A DNA stretch of 33,292 bases from assembly GCA_937901625.1 (NCBI GenBank), contig CALDIE010000165.1, positions 1-33,292 of the forward strand, read 5' to 3'. The stretch is from an uncultured Lachnospiraceae bacterium. Its GTDB lineage: Bacteria; Bacillota; Clostridia; Lachnospirales; Lachnospiraceae. The notes below the pieces were generated by a model. The model was not told where the DNA came from and did no database searches. It worked only from the letters and a program-made list of their open reading frames with translations. This document shows, in pieces, positions 23,324-31,929 of the stretch (position 1 is the first letter of the stretch; the number at the start of each line of letters is the position of its first letter). Both the position numbers and the translations under genes were made by a program.

Positions 23324-24709
23324 ATGAAGATTGTGATCGTAGGCTGTGGAAAGGTAGGCTTTGCCCTTGCGCAGCAATTGAGTGAAGAAAATCATGACAT
23401 TACGATTATAGACACAAACCCGGAGAAGGTGGAGCGTGTGCTCTCCGAACTGGATATCCAGGGAGTGGAGGGAAACGGAACGACTTTTGTTACGCAAAAG
23501 GAAGCAGGCGTGGATGACTGCGATCTTCTGATCGCGGTAACCGGTTACGATGAGGTAAATCTTCTGTGCTGTCTGGTGGCAAAGAGAACCGGCGGATGCC
23601 GTACCATTGCGAGAGTGCGTAACCCCGAGTACAACGCGGAAGTACAGTATTTGACCGGAGAGATGGGGATCTCCATGGCGATCAATCCGGAGTTGGCCTG
23701 TGCGCAGAGCATCGCGGGTCTGATCGAAGTACCCGGAGCGTTGGATCTGATGTCCTTTGCAAAGGGACGTGTCAGTCTGATCAAGCTCCCTCTTCCCGTG
23801 GATTCTCCCATCCATAAGATGCCGGTCTCTGAATTTGCCGCAAAGATCAAGCACAATGTCTTAATCTGCGCGCTGGAGAGAAGAAAAAAAGAAGAGAGCA
23901 GCGAGCGGACGGTTTCCGAAGTCATCATCCCTTCCGGTAACACGGAACTGCAGGGCGGTGATAATATGTATATCATCGTACCGCCCAAGGAAATCCATGA
24001 TGTTTTGAAAGCCATCGGTATAAAGTCAAAACCGATCCGATCCGTGATGATCACCGGCGGCGGTATGATCGCTTATTATCTGGCGAAGTATTTGGTGGCG
24101 GACTCTGTCAATGTAAAAATACTTGAGCAGGATATGGAGCGATGCGAGTTTCTTTCCGCGGAGCTGCCGGATTGTAATGTCATTCACGGAAACGCTTCGG
24201 AGAGAAGGCTTCTTTTGGAGGAAGGGATTCAGGAGCAGGAGGCTTTTGTGGCGTTGACGGGACTGGATGAGGAAAATCTTGTATTAAGTCTTTTTGCCAA
24301 TAAAGTCAGCGAAGCCAAGTTAGTGACCAAGATCAATAAAGTATCCTTTGAGGAAGTGATCCGGGAACTTCCCATCGGTACGGTCGTCAGTCCTCAGGAG
24401 ATTACGGCCAAGTCCATTCTGCAATATGTGCGCGCGATGGAAAATTCCTTCGGAAGTAATGTCGAGACACTTTACCGGATGCTCGACAATAAGGTGGAGG
24501 CGTTGGAGTTTATCATCCGACAGGAATCGGAGGTGACCGATACCCCGTTAATGGAGTTAAAATTAAAGCCCCAGCTCTTAATCTGCGCGATCGTACGTAG
24601 AGGAAAGATCATTACTCCCGGCGGTCGGGATATGATCTTAAACGGTGACACGGTTATCGTGGTTACCACCAACAAAGGGCTGCGGGATATCAAGGATATC
24701 CTGCGCTGA
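23324..24709 (+). CDS. trkA: Trk potassium uptake regulatory NAD-binding subunit TrkA
   Basis: A 461-residue cytoplasmic regulator of the Trk potassium channel complex. It has the duplicated TrkA-N/TrkA-C layout. The first Rossmann nucleotide site IVIVGCGKVGFALA is at residues 3-16 with the acidic Asp of IIDTNPEK. The first C-domain covers about 140-225. A second Rossmann site, ITGGGMIAYYLAKYL, is near residue 242, and a second C-domain is at about 375-461 (PLMELKLKPQLL...NGDTVIVVTTNKGL). Full-length dimeric-repeat TrkA proteins are about 450-460 residues, so it is complete. The ATG at 23324 has GGAGG 5 bases upstream; the ATG at 23312 overlaps the inverted repeat. trkH follows after 66 bases. 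Confidence 0.95.
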   Translation: MKIVIVGCGKVGFALAQQLSEENHDITIIDTNPEKVERVLSELDIQGVEGNGTTFVTQKEAGVDDCDLLIAVTGYDEVNLLCCLVAKRTGGCRTIARVRNPEYNAEVQYLTGEMGISMAINPELACAQSIAGLIEVPGALDLMSFAKGRVSLIKLPLPVDSPIHKMPVSEFAAKIKHNVLICALERRKKEESSERTVSEVIIPSGNTELQGGDNMYIIVPPKEIHDVLKAIGIKSKPIRSVMITGGGMIAYYLAKYLVADSVNVKILEQDMERCEFLSAELPDCNVIHGNASERRLLLEEGIQEQEAFVALTGLDEENLVLSLFANKVSEAKLVTKINKVSFEEVIRELPIGTVVSPQEITAKSILQYVRAMENSFGSNVETLYRMLDNKVEALEFIIRQESEVTDTPLMELKLKPQLLICAIVRRGKIITPGGRDMILNGDTVIVVTTNKGLRDIKDILR

Positions 24710-24718
24710 TACCTAAAA

Positions 24719-24758
24719 CGTCCGAAAGGAAGCATGCTTTTGTGATCCATCACGGACG
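24719..24758 (+). other. Short inverted repeat between trkA and trkH
   Basis: CGTCCG (24719-24724) and CGGACG (24753-24758) flank 28 bases that include the palindrome AAGCATGCTT (24730-24739). It could form a branched hairpin in the intercistronic mRNA. There is no U-tract, so read-through to trkH is expected. Confidence 0.35.
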
Positions 24759-24775
24759 GAAACGGAAGGACAGTT

Positions 24776-26221
24776 ATGAACTATAAGATGATCTTCTATT
24801 TTATCGGATACGTCCTGCTTACGGTGGCAGTTTTGATGCTGTTTCCGCTGTTGGTGGCGGTTTGGTACCGGGAACCGTCCGGGATCATTTTTCTCTATTG
24901 CAGCGTGGCGATCGCCTGCATAGGAGGACTATTGACCAGGATGAAACCGGAAAACAGCGCTTTCTATGCCAAGGACAGTTTTGTTGTGACGGCTCTTAGC
25001 TGGATCGTTATGTCTGTGGCGGGGAGTCTGCCTTTTTATTTCAGCTCTGCCATTCCACGTTTTACGGACGCGTTGTTTGAGTGCGTATCCGGATTTACGA
25101 CAACGGGAGCGTCTATCCTTCCGGAGGTGGAATGTCTTCCCAATTGTATGAACTTTTGGCGTTGTCTTACCCAGCTGATCGGCGGTATGGGTGTAATCGT
25201 CTTTATGCTGGCGTTGATCCCCAGCACCGGAGGGCAGGATCTGTATCTGATGAAAGCCGAGAGCCCGGGAGTAAATGTCGGGAAACTGGTGCCGAAGGTT
25301 AAAAAGACAGCGTTTTATCTGTATACGATCTACTTTGCCCTGACTTCTCTTATGATCGTTGGCATGGTGATCGCGGGAGCGCCTGTATTCGATTCGATCT
25401 GTACGTCCTTTACTACGACCAGTACAGGAGGTTTCGGTATACGGAATACTTCCCTTGGCGCTTACCCTGTCGCCGTACAATACGTGGTTGCGGTATTTCT
25501 GTTTTTCTCGGGTATCAATTACAGTTTCTATTTCTACCTTGCGATCAGACGGTTTAAGGACGCGTTTAAGATGGAGGAGTTTTTACTCTACTCCCTGATC
25601 TTCTGGGGCGCGGTGATCGTCATTCTTCTTACCCTGACAAAAATAGGCGGATATGGTATGGAGGAGGGCTTCCGCGCGGCCTTTTTGCAGGTGGGATCCA
25701 TTATGACGACGGCCGGTTTCTCTTCCGTGGATTTTGATCAGTGGCCGTCGTTGGCGAAGACGATCCTGGTGATGTTAATGTTTGCCGGAGGTTGTGCCGG
25801 AAGCACCTGCGGCGGTATCAAGATTTCCAGACTTGGTATCTACATGAAGACCGTTCGCAAAGAGATACGTCAGCTCTGTCATCCGAGAATGGTAAAAGTC
25901 ATTAAGGTGGACGGAAAACCGCTTCCGCACAATCACCTGCGTTCCGCCAACATCTTTTTGATCTCGTATCTTTTTATCTTTGTGATATCGCTCCTGCTTG
26001 TGAGTGTGGACAATTATGATTTTACGACCAACTTTACGGCGGTGGCTTCGGCACTCGGAAACATCGGTCCCGGCCTGTCCATGGTAGGCCCGACGAAAAA
26101 CTTCGCCCTGTATTCCGATTTTTCCAAGATCGTGCTTATGTTTGATATGATCGCGGGAAGACTGGAGATCTTCCCGCTGCTCGTGCTGTTCTCGCCGGTG
26201 ACATGGAAGAAAAACAGTTGA
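24776..26221 (+). CDS. trkH: Trk potassium uptake channel subunit TrkH
   Basis: A 481-residue membrane protein that forms the potassium pathway of the Trk system. Four pore-loop repeats are recognisable: SGFTTTGAS, TSFTTTSTGGFG, IMTTAGFSSVDF and ASALGNIGPGL, each with the selectivity Gly expected in the SKT superfamily. AGGCAGSTCGGIKISR before the last repeat and the C-terminal GRLEIFPLLVLFSPVTW are strong TrkH signatures. About ten to twelve hydrophobic helices can be counted. GGAAGGA precedes the ATG. It pairs with the adjacent trkA. The IAGRLEIFP motif has an Ala where MLIGRLEIFP is more common. Confidence 0.95.
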   Translation: MNYKMIFYFIGYVLLTVAVLMLFPLLVAVWYREPSGIIFLYCSVAIACIGGLLTRMKPENSAFYAKDSFVVTALSWIVMSVAGSLPFYFSSAIPRFTDALFECVSGFTTTGASILPEVECLPNCMNFWRCLTQLIGGMGVIVFMLALIPSTGGQDLYLMKAESPGVNVGKLVPKVKKTAFYLYTIYFALTSLMIVGMVIAGAPVFDSICTSFTTTSTGGFGIRNTSLGAYPVAVQYVVAVFLFFSGINYSFYFYLAIRRFKDAFKMEEFLLYSLIFWGAVIVILLTLTKIGGYGMEEGFRAAFLQVGSIMTTAGFSSVDFDQWPSLAKTILVMLMFAGGCAGSTCGGIKISRLGIYMKTVRKEIRQLCHPRMVKVIKVDGKPLPHNHLRSANIFLISYLFIFVISLLLVSVDNYDFTTNFTAVASALGNIGPGLSMVGPTKNFALYSDFSKIVLMFDMIAGRLEIFPLLVLFSPVTWKKNS

Positions 26222-26258
26222 TGAAAGATTCGTGCTGTACACAGCGGAAAGGAAGGAT

Positions 26259-27362
26259 ATGAAGATCGTACTTGAGCATCTGACAAAGCGATTTCCGAAC
26301 CGGGATAAAAAGAAGGAGGATGTGGTCGCGGTAAACGACTTTTCCTTTGAGATTCCGGACGGAAAACTGATCGGCCTGCTCGGACCTTCCGGATGCGGAA
26401 AGAGCACCACGCTTAACCTGATCTGCGGTCTGGAAAAACCCAGCGGCGGAAAGATCTTTTTTGGTGAAGAGGATGTGACAGAGCTTGCGCCGGAAGTAAG
26501 AGGCGTGGGAATGGTATTTCAAAATTATGCTCTTTACCCGCACCTGACCGTAAGGCAGAATATTATCTTTCCCTTACAGAACCTGAAGGGAGACGCCAGA
26601 CTGTCCAGAGAAGAGATGGAAGCGAAGGCGATGGAAGCGGCCGGGCTCGTACAGATCACGGAACTGATGGATCGCCGGCCGGGAGAGCTCTCGGGAGGTC
26701 AGCAACAGAGAGTGGCGATCGCCAGAGCCCTGGTAAAGATGCCGGGCGTTCTTTTGCTGGATGAGCCGCTTTCCAATCTGGATGCAAGACTGCGTCTTCA
26801 GACAAGAGAGGAGATCCGCAGGATCCAGACAAGTACGGGGATCACGACGATCTTTGTGACGCATGATCAGGAGGAGGCGATGAGTATCTCCGACAGTATC
26901 GTTGTGATGAAAGACGGAGTGATCCAGCAGATCGGAAAACCCCAGGAGGTATACGATCATCCGGTGAATCTGTTTGTAGCAAAATTCCTAGGGACGCCGC
27001 CGATCAACATCTTTGACGGAGTGGTAAAAGACGGTCATTTACGGATCGGGGAAGAAGATGTTCTGGATGTCAAAGGCATAAAGGATGGCGAAGTGATCAT
27101 CGGGATCCGTCCGGAGGGATTTATCCCGAAAGAGAACGGGCGCTTAACCTGTACCATGTCGGCTCTCGAAGTCATGGGAAGGGATAACAGTATCGTTTCG
27201 ACACATCCCCTTTGCCAAAATCCGGTGATCCGCTCGATCGTACAGGCGGATGATGTGACCGGGATCCGGGACGGAAAGGTATCCTTTGATCTGAAACCGC
27301 ATAAGGTATTCCTTTTTGACAAAGACAGCGGGGAAGTCCTTTCCTTTGAGAACGGGCGATGA
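26259..27362 (+). CDS. Sugar ABC importer ATPase (MsmK/UgpC/MalK-like)
   Basis: A 367-residue ABC ATPase. Walker A GPSGCGKST is at about residues 42-50, the Q-loop MVFQNYALYPHLTV follows, the signature LSGGQQQRVAIARAL is at about 143 and Walker B VLLLDEPLSNLDARLR follows, with the H-loop VTHDQEEAM. The C-terminal third (about 245-367) is an MOI/OB-type regulatory domain containing IGIRPEGF, as in carbohydrate importers. A 12-residue insertion, PNRDKKKEDVVA, separates the first strand from the aromatic A-loop region. AAAGGA lies 6 bases before the ATG at 26259. It heads a complete importer cluster with two permeases and a binding protein; the other permease genes follow within 17 bases of each other. 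Confidence 0.92.
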   Translation: MKIVLEHLTKRFPNRDKKKEDVVAVNDFSFEIPDGKLIGLLGPSGCGKSTTLNLICGLEKPSGGKIFFGEEDVTELAPEVRGVGMVFQNYALYPHLTVRQNIIFPLQNLKGDARLSREEMEAKAMEAAGLVQITELMDRRPGELSGGQQQRVAIARALVKMPGVLLLDEPLSNLDARLRLQTREEIRRIQTSTGITTIFVTHDQEEAMSISDSIVVMKDGVIQQIGKPQEVYDHPVNLFVAKFLGTPPINIFDGVVKDGHLRIGEEDVLDVKGIKDGEVIIGIRPEGFIPKENGRLTCTMSALEVMGRDNSIVSTHPLCQNPVIRSIVQADDVTGIRDGKVSFDLKPHKVFLFDKDSGEVLSFENGR

Positions 27363-27378
27363 CCGGAGGTGAGGTTAG

Positions 27379-28266
27379 ATGAAAAATCAATGGAAAGCGT
27401 GGCTCTACCTGTTGCCGTCCATCCTCTTTCTGGGGGTGTTTATGGTATATCCGCTGATCGATGTACTGATCTATTCCTTTGAACAGGGATATAATTTCTC
27501 TTCACAGACCTATTCCGGGATCGGGTGGTACAACTATGCTTATGTATTGCATGATCCCTATTTTGCGCAGGCTTTAAAGAATACCTTTATCATCGTGATC
27601 ATCACCGTTCCGATATCCACGACGCTCGCGCTTTTGATCTCTTTGGGTCTGAGTTCGATCAAGCCATTAAGAGACCTGTATCAGACGATCTATTTTCTGC
27701 CCTATGTGACCAATACGCTGGCAGTGGGACTGGTCTTTATGATCTTGTTTAAGAAAACCCCGTATTCCGACGGACTGATCAATCTGCTGATTAGAGCCTT
27801 CGGCGGAGCAAGCGTGGATTTTATTGACGGACCGTATCCGGCCAAGATGTTTGTGATGTGCTTTTATACGATCTGGGTGGTAATGCCGTTTAAAATTCTG
27901 ATCTTAACGAGCGCGCTGGCTTCCGTAAATCCGGATTATTACAAGGCGGCAAGAGTGGATGGGACTTCTTCCCGGAGGATTTTTACGAAGATCACTCTCC
28001 CGATGATAGCACCGATGATCTTCTATCTTGTCATCACCGGTTTTATCGGAGCCTTTAAGGCCTACAGCGATGAAGTGGCGCTGTTTGGAACCGATCTGAA
28101 CGCGGCCGGGATGAATACGATCGTGGGATATATATACGATATGCTCTACGGTGACAGCGGCGGATATCCGTCATACGCTTCCGCTGCGGCGCTGATCCTT
28201 TTTGCCATTGTCTTTACCATTACCTGCGTCAACCTGATGCTGAGTAAGAACAGCGAATTGTTTTAA
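27379..28266 (+). CDS. Sugar ABC importer permease 1 (MalF/UgpA/MsmF-like)
   Basis: A 295-residue inner-membrane permease with about six hydrophobic helices. The binding-protein-dependent permease (EAA) loop is visible as DYYKAARVDGTSSRRIFTKITLPMIAP, with the conserved AxxDGxxxxxxFxxIxxP pattern that docks on the ATPase. It starts with AWLYLLPSILFLGVFMVYPLIDVLIYSF, the classic first helix of this family. GGAGGTGA sits 7 bases upstream of the ATG. The substrate is unknown; the family carries oligosaccharides, sugar alcohols and glycerol phosphate. Confidence 0.93.
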   Translation: MKNQWKAWLYLLPSILFLGVFMVYPLIDVLIYSFEQGYNFSSQTYSGIGWYNYAYVLHDPYFAQALKNTFIIVIITVPISTTLALLISLGLSSIKPLRDLYQTIYFLPYVTNTLAVGLVFMILFKKTPYSDGLINLLIRAFGGASVDFIDGPYPAKMFVMCFYTIWVVMPFKILILTSALASVNPDYYKAARVDGTSSRRIFTKITLPMIAPMIFYLVITGFIGAFKAYSDEVALFGTDLNAAGMNTIVGYIYDMLYGDSGGYPSYASAAALILFAIVFTITCVNLMLSKNSELF

Positions 28267-28283
28267 GAGAGGATGATCAGAAC

Positions 28284-29162
28284 ATGGACGAAGTGAAAGC
28301 CGATTACAGTCGTATTCCCCGTAAAACAAAGTTCCGAAACGGCGTAAAGAAAAGCCTGCTGTATCTCGGGCTTACCTTTTGGGCGGTTCTGGTCCTGTTT
28401 CCTTTTTACTGGATGATACTGACTTCCGTTAAGAGTTACAGTTCTTATAATTCGGAGTATGTACCCCGTTTTATCGCGACCAACCCTACGATACAGAATT
28501 ATATCGACGCATTTACGGCGGTGTCGCTCGGCCGGTATTTTTTCAATACGCTTATATTTACCGTGGTTACGACAGTCCTTATGATGGCAGTTATCATTCC
28601 GGCGGCCTTTGCCTTCGCGAGGATGGAGTTTAAAGGGAAAAATATCCTTTTTGTGATGTTTCTTTCCCTGATGATGATACCCGGCGAGCTGGTAGTCATC
28701 ACCAACTATGTGACCATCACCGCCTGGGGTATGCGTAACAGTTTTCCCGGACTGATCCTGCCTTCCGTGACCTCTGTTTTTTACATTTATCTGTTGAAGG
28801 AGAATTTTGAACAGATTCCGGAAGAACTCTACAAAGCGGCAAAAGTAGATGGAACATCGGACTTTAAATACCTGGTCAGGGTGATGATCCCCATTTCTCA
28901 GCCGACGATCGTAACGATCGTGATCTTAAAGGTAATCGAGTGCTGGAACTCTTATGTGTGGCCGCGCCTGATCACGGACGATGCTTCGTATTTTCTGGTC
29001 TCCAACGGGATTCAGGAGATACGCGAGAACGGCTTCGGAAGGGAGAATATCCCGGCCATGATGGCAGCGGTGGTGGTGATCTCTCTGCCTCTGATCATCC
29101 TGTTTCTGATCTTTAGAAAAAAGATCATGGCAGGGGTATCGAGAGGAGGTACCAAGGGATGA
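28284..29162 (+). CDS. Sugar ABC importer permease 2 (MalG/UgpE/MsmG-like)
   Basis: A 292-residue partner permease with about six helices. The EAA loop is ELYKAAKVDGTSDFKYLVRVMIPISQPT. LFPFYWMILTSVKS at the first helix and the C-terminal family ending WNSYVWPRLITDDASYFLVSNGIQ are typical of MalG-type subunits. GAGAGG lies about 11 bases before the ATG. The stop overlaps the start of the binding-protein gene as ATGA, so the subunits are translationally coupled. Confidence 0.93.
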   Translation: MDEVKADYSRIPRKTKFRNGVKKSLLYLGLTFWAVLVLFPFYWMILTSVKSYSSYNSEYVPRFIATNPTIQNYIDAFTAVSLGRYFFNTLIFTVVTTVLMMAVIIPAAFAFARMEFKGKNILFVMFLSLMMIPGELVVITNYVTITAWGMRNSFPGLILPSVTSVFYIYLLKENFEQIPEELYKAAKVDGTSDFKYLVRVMIPISQPTIVTIVILKVIECWNSYVWPRLITDDASYFLVSNGIQEIRENGFGRENIPAMMAAVVVISLPLIILFLIFRKKIMAGVSRGGTKG

Positions 29163-30829
29163 GTTTTTTGGGTAAGGAGGAGAAGACCGCAAAGAAAGAG
29201 ACCGCGATAAAGGAGACTGTGAAGATAAAAAACGGTAAGGATCGTGCCCGTAAGAAGCGGATCGGAGCACTGGGGGTATTTTTATTGTCGGCAGCTTTTC
29301 TTTTAAGTGGCTGTCACGGGAGCCGGGCAAGGAAGGAATTTGAAATACCGGAATCCTTTGATACGTCGAGACAGTACGAGATCACTTTTTGGGCAAAGAA
29401 TGATACCAATAAAGCGCAGACAAATATTTATGAAAACGCGATAGCTTCTTTTGAAGAGATTTATCCGAATATCAAAGTAAATATGCGTCTGTATACAGAC
29501 TACGGAAAGATCTATAACGATGTCATCACCAATATCTCGACCGATACCGCACCGAATGTATGTATCACCTACCCGGATCATATCGCGACCTATCTGACGG
29601 GCGACGGAGTGGTGGTTGCATTGGATAAGCTTTTTGAGGATCCCCGCTATGGTTTTGGCGGAAGTGAACTGCGCTATGACGGACCTCAAAGAGAAGAGAT
29701 GGTGGATGCTTTTTTGGAGGAGTGTGTGATCGGAGATGCCCACTACGCCATTCCCTATATGCGCTCGACCGAGGCCTGCTATGTCAATAAGACCTATGTG
29801 GAAGCACTTGGGTACGAACTCCCGGAAGTATTGACGTGGGATTATGTATGGGAGGTTTCCGAAGCAGCCATGGCGAAAGATGCGGAGGGAAACTTTATGC
29901 TCAACGGACAGAAAGTGATGATCCCTTTTATCTATAAGTCAACGGATAATATGATGATCCAGATGCTAAGACAGCAGGATGCGGGATACTCAACGGAAGA
30001 AGGGACGATCGAGATCTTTAATGATACGACAAAGGAGATCCTTTATACGGTTGCGGAACATGCGGGGACGGGAGCCTTTTCCACATTTAAGATTTCCAGC
30101 TATCCGGCCAATTTCCTGAATGCGGGGCAGTGCATCTTTGCAGTGGATTCCACCGCAGGTGCGACATGGATGGGAAGCGACGCACCTTTGTCGGATATCA
30201 GTGAAGATAAGTTCGTAGACTTTGAAACCGCAGTAAAAACAGTTCCGCAGTTTGATACGGAACATCTACAGATGATCTCGCAGGGACCGAGTGTCTGTAT
30301 CTTTAACAAGCAGGACCCGCAGGAGGTGCTGGCGTCCTGGCTGTTTGCGCAGTATCTTTTAACCAATGATGTGCAGGTGGCATACGCGGAGACGGAAGGG
30401 TATGTGCCGGTGACAAAAAAGGCCATGGAGAGTGCGGCGTATGTGGATTATCTTGACCGTATCGGAGAAGATGACAATGCGCATTATGAGGTCAAGATCC
30501 TGGCGTCAGAGCTTCTTACGGAACATGTGGATGATACCTTTGTGACACCCGTTTTTAACGGATCGACATCCCTTCGGGACGCGGCCGGACAGATGATCGA
30601 GTCGGTGACAAAGTCGGTCAGACGAAAAGAGACAGTGGACGATGCCTATATAGACGCTTTGTACGATAAGATGAATTCCCTGTACAGACTGGATCAGACC
30701 GGTCAGGCCGGGCAAAAGGATTTCGGGAAAATGCCGACAGCCTCCGTGATCCTGCTGGTTTTTCTGGCTGTTGCATGGGTGGCTCTTGCGCTCCTGTGGA
30801 TAAGGGACCGCAAAAAAGAAAAACATTGA
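29159..30829 (+). CDS. ABC importer solute-binding lipoprotein with an extra C-terminal membrane helix
   Basis: A 556-residue extracellular solute-binding protein of family 1 (sugar type), longer than the usual 420-450. The lipobox FLLSGC puts the lipid-anchored Cys at about residue 52 after a long charged N-region (about 35 residues) and a hydrophobic core GALGVFLLSAAFLLS. The mature domain has YEITFWAKNDTNKAQTN and the family-typical INISTDTAPNV-like N-terminal lobe. The surprising part is the end: after about residue 525 there is a hydrophobic stretch ASVILLVFLAVAWVALALLW followed by RDRKKEKH, a second membrane anchor. GGAGG 9 bases upstream supports the ATG at 29159; a GTG at 29219 would shorten the leader. 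The gap to the next gene contains a promoter. Confidence 0.9.
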   Translation: MSFLGKEEKTAKKETAIKETVKIKNGKDRARKKRIGALGVFLLSAAFLLSGCHGSRARKEFEIPESFDTSRQYEITFWAKNDTNKAQTNIYENAIASFEEIYPNIKVNMRLYTDYGKIYNDVITNISTDTAPNVCITYPDHIATYLTGDGVVVALDKLFEDPRYGFGGSELRYDGPQREEMVDAFLEECVIGDAHYAIPYMRSTEACYVNKTYVEALGYELPEVLTWDYVWEVSEAAMAKDAEGNFMLNGQKVMIPFIYKSTDNMMIQMLRQQDAGYSTEEGTIEIFNDTTKEILYTVAEHAGTGAFSTFKISSYPANFLNAGQCIFAVDSTAGATWMGSDAPLSDISEDKFVDFETAVKTVPQFDTEHLQMISQGPSVCIFNKQDPQEVLASWLFAQYLLTNDVQVAYAETEGYVPVTKKAMESAAYVDYLDRIGEDDNAHYEVKILASELLTEHVDDTFVTPVFNGSTSLRDAAGQMIESVTKSVRRKETVDDAYIDALYDKMNSLYRLDQTGQAGQKDFGKMPTASVILLVFLAVAWVALALLWIRDRKKEKH

Positions 30830-30832
30830 TTC

Positions 30833-30860
30833 TTGCGTTTTAAAGAAAACATGTTATGAT
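30833..30860 (+). promoter_or_regulatory. Promoter of the OB-fold-like lipoprotein gene
   Basis: TTGCGT (30833-30838) and TATGAT (30855-30860, one base off consensus) are spaced 16 bases apart. The start would be near 30867, giving a leader of about 43 bases that ends with AAGGAGG (30894-30900), 9 bases before the ATG at 30910. The leader also contains a short inverted repeat TCGAT/ATCGA. Confidence 0.55.
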
Positions 30861-30909
30861 TTCCCTATCGATCAAGAATCGAGGTATATTCACAAGGAGG
30901 AACATAATT

Positions 30910-31698
30910 ATGAAAAAAGCAATGAATCTGGTAATGACACTTGGGCTTGCGCTCGCGGTAACGGCCTGCGGGAATAATGCGCAGACGATGGAAACTACCG
31001 GAACAACACAGCAGGAGGCGGCAGCAGCGGAAGATACCACGGCAAAGTCCGAAGGCGTTATGACCTATGCGGAGTATAACGCTGCGGAACTTGATACGGA
31101 GGTGGTAGTGGAAACCTACATCCAGGCGAAGCAGGGATGGTGGGAGAATGAAGGTGTTGGCGTTGCAACCTTCTATACGCAGGACGGTGACGGCGCATAC
31201 TTCCTTTACAATATGCCCTGCTCTCAGGAGGAATACGAGAGCTTAAGCGTTGGTACGAAGATCCGTGTCACCGGTTATAAGTCTGAGTGGGCAGGTGAAG
31301 TTGAGATTATAGATGCAAGCTTTGAGATCGAGGATGGTACATATGTGGCAGAGCCTGTCGACTTAAGCGAAGAGCTCTCCTCCGAAGATCTGATCCTTCA
31401 TCAGAATATATATTTCACCGCAAGCGGTCTGACGGTTGAACCCAGCATCGACGCAGACGGCAATGAAGTACCTTTTTTGTACAACTGGGACGGATCCGGT
31501 ACGCAGGGAAGCGATCTGTACTTTAATGTGTCTAAAGACGGACAGACCTATACCTTTACCGTGGAGTCCTATCTGACCGGCGCGGATACCGATGTGTACA
31601 AGACAGTGGAGAGTCTGGCACTCGGACAGGAAATCTCCGTAAAGGGATTTATGTACTGGTATGAGGGAATGAATCCCCACATCGTCAGTGTACAGTAA
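30910..31698 (+). CDS. Secreted lipoprotein with OB-fold-like domains, unknown function
   Basis: A 262-residue lipoprotein. The signal peptide MKKAMNLVMTLGLALAVTAC ends at a lipobox with Cys20, followed by a Thr/Ala/Gln-rich linker. From about residue 48 two similar beta-rich segments appear. The first contains VVVETYIQAKQ, TQDGDGAYFLYNM and VGTKIRVTGYKSEWAGEVEI. The second contains NIYFTASGLTVEP, YFNVSKDGQTYTF and LGQEISVKGFMYWYEG. The layout suggests two OB-fold-like units. Similar lipoproteins are common in gut Clostridia, but I know no established function. The upstream ATG at 30856 overlaps the promoter -10 box; the ATG at 30910 has AAGGAGG 9 bases upstream and is chosen. It stands alone, bounded by its own promoter and a hairpin. 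Confidence 0.85.
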   Translation: MKKAMNLVMTLGLALAVTACGNNAQTMETTGTTQQEAAAAEDTTAKSEGVMTYAEYNAAELDTEVVVETYIQAKQGWWENEGVGVATFYTQDGDGAYFLYNMPCSQEEYESLSVGTKIRVTGYKSEWAGEVEIIDASFEIEDGTYVAEPVDLSEELSSEDLILHQNIYFTASGLTVEPSIDADGNEVPFLYNWDGSGTQGSDLYFNVSKDGQTYTFTVESYLTGADTDVYKTVESLALGQEISVKGFMYWYEGMNPHIVSVQ

Positions 31699-31748
31699 AG
31701 AAGATCATGGCGTTTATCAAAAAAGAATCAGAGGCCGAATAAAAACAG

Positions 31749-31788
31749 ACAGCCAGTAACGAATGAATCAAAGGACGTTACTGGCTGT
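31749..31788. terminator. Long hairpin after the lipoprotein gene, probable (bidirectional) terminator
   Basis: ACAGCCAGTAACG (31749-31761) pairs perfectly with CGTTACTGGCTGT (31776-31788), 13 bp around a 14-base loop. On the plus strand the following sequence (TAATCATTTG) is only weakly U-rich; on the minus strand CTG and then five T residues follow. It separates the lipoprotein gene from the AlbA_2 gene. Confidence 0.6.
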
Positions 31789-31847
31789 TAATCATTTGAG
31801 TGTCAAAAAGACTGGAAGTTAAGAATACATAAACTGTGGCTGTCGGA

Positions 31848-31877
31848 TTGAAAAAAACGGCTTTTTTATGGTATCCT
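31848..31877 (+). promoter_or_regulatory. Promoter candidate for the AlbA_2/RecG-like gene
   Basis: TTGAAA (31848-31853) is followed after 18 bases by TATCCT (31872-31877). The spacer contains an A-run/T-run palindrome around CGGC. It lies about 50 bases before the ATG at 31930, which has GGAGG 7 bases upstream. The 231-base gap from 31699 to 31929 otherwise holds only the hairpin at 31749-31788. Confidence 0.45.
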
Positions 31878-31929
31878 ATATATTGGTTTATTTTGTAATA
31901 AATCAGAAAGATGTATTGGAGGCTATGTA

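Noticed and set aside
23165..23854. 229-codon minus-strand open frame over gltA/trkA
   Set aside because: It covers the ends of two clear plus-strand genes, with no supporting start site or motif.
25775..26410. 211-codon minus-strand open frame over trkH and the importer ATPase
   Set aside because: It is a shadow of two strongly supported plus-strand genes.
31709..31744. Eleven-codon open frame after the lipoprotein gene
   Set aside because: It is too short, has no ribosome site of its own and no conserved feature; chance is sufficient.
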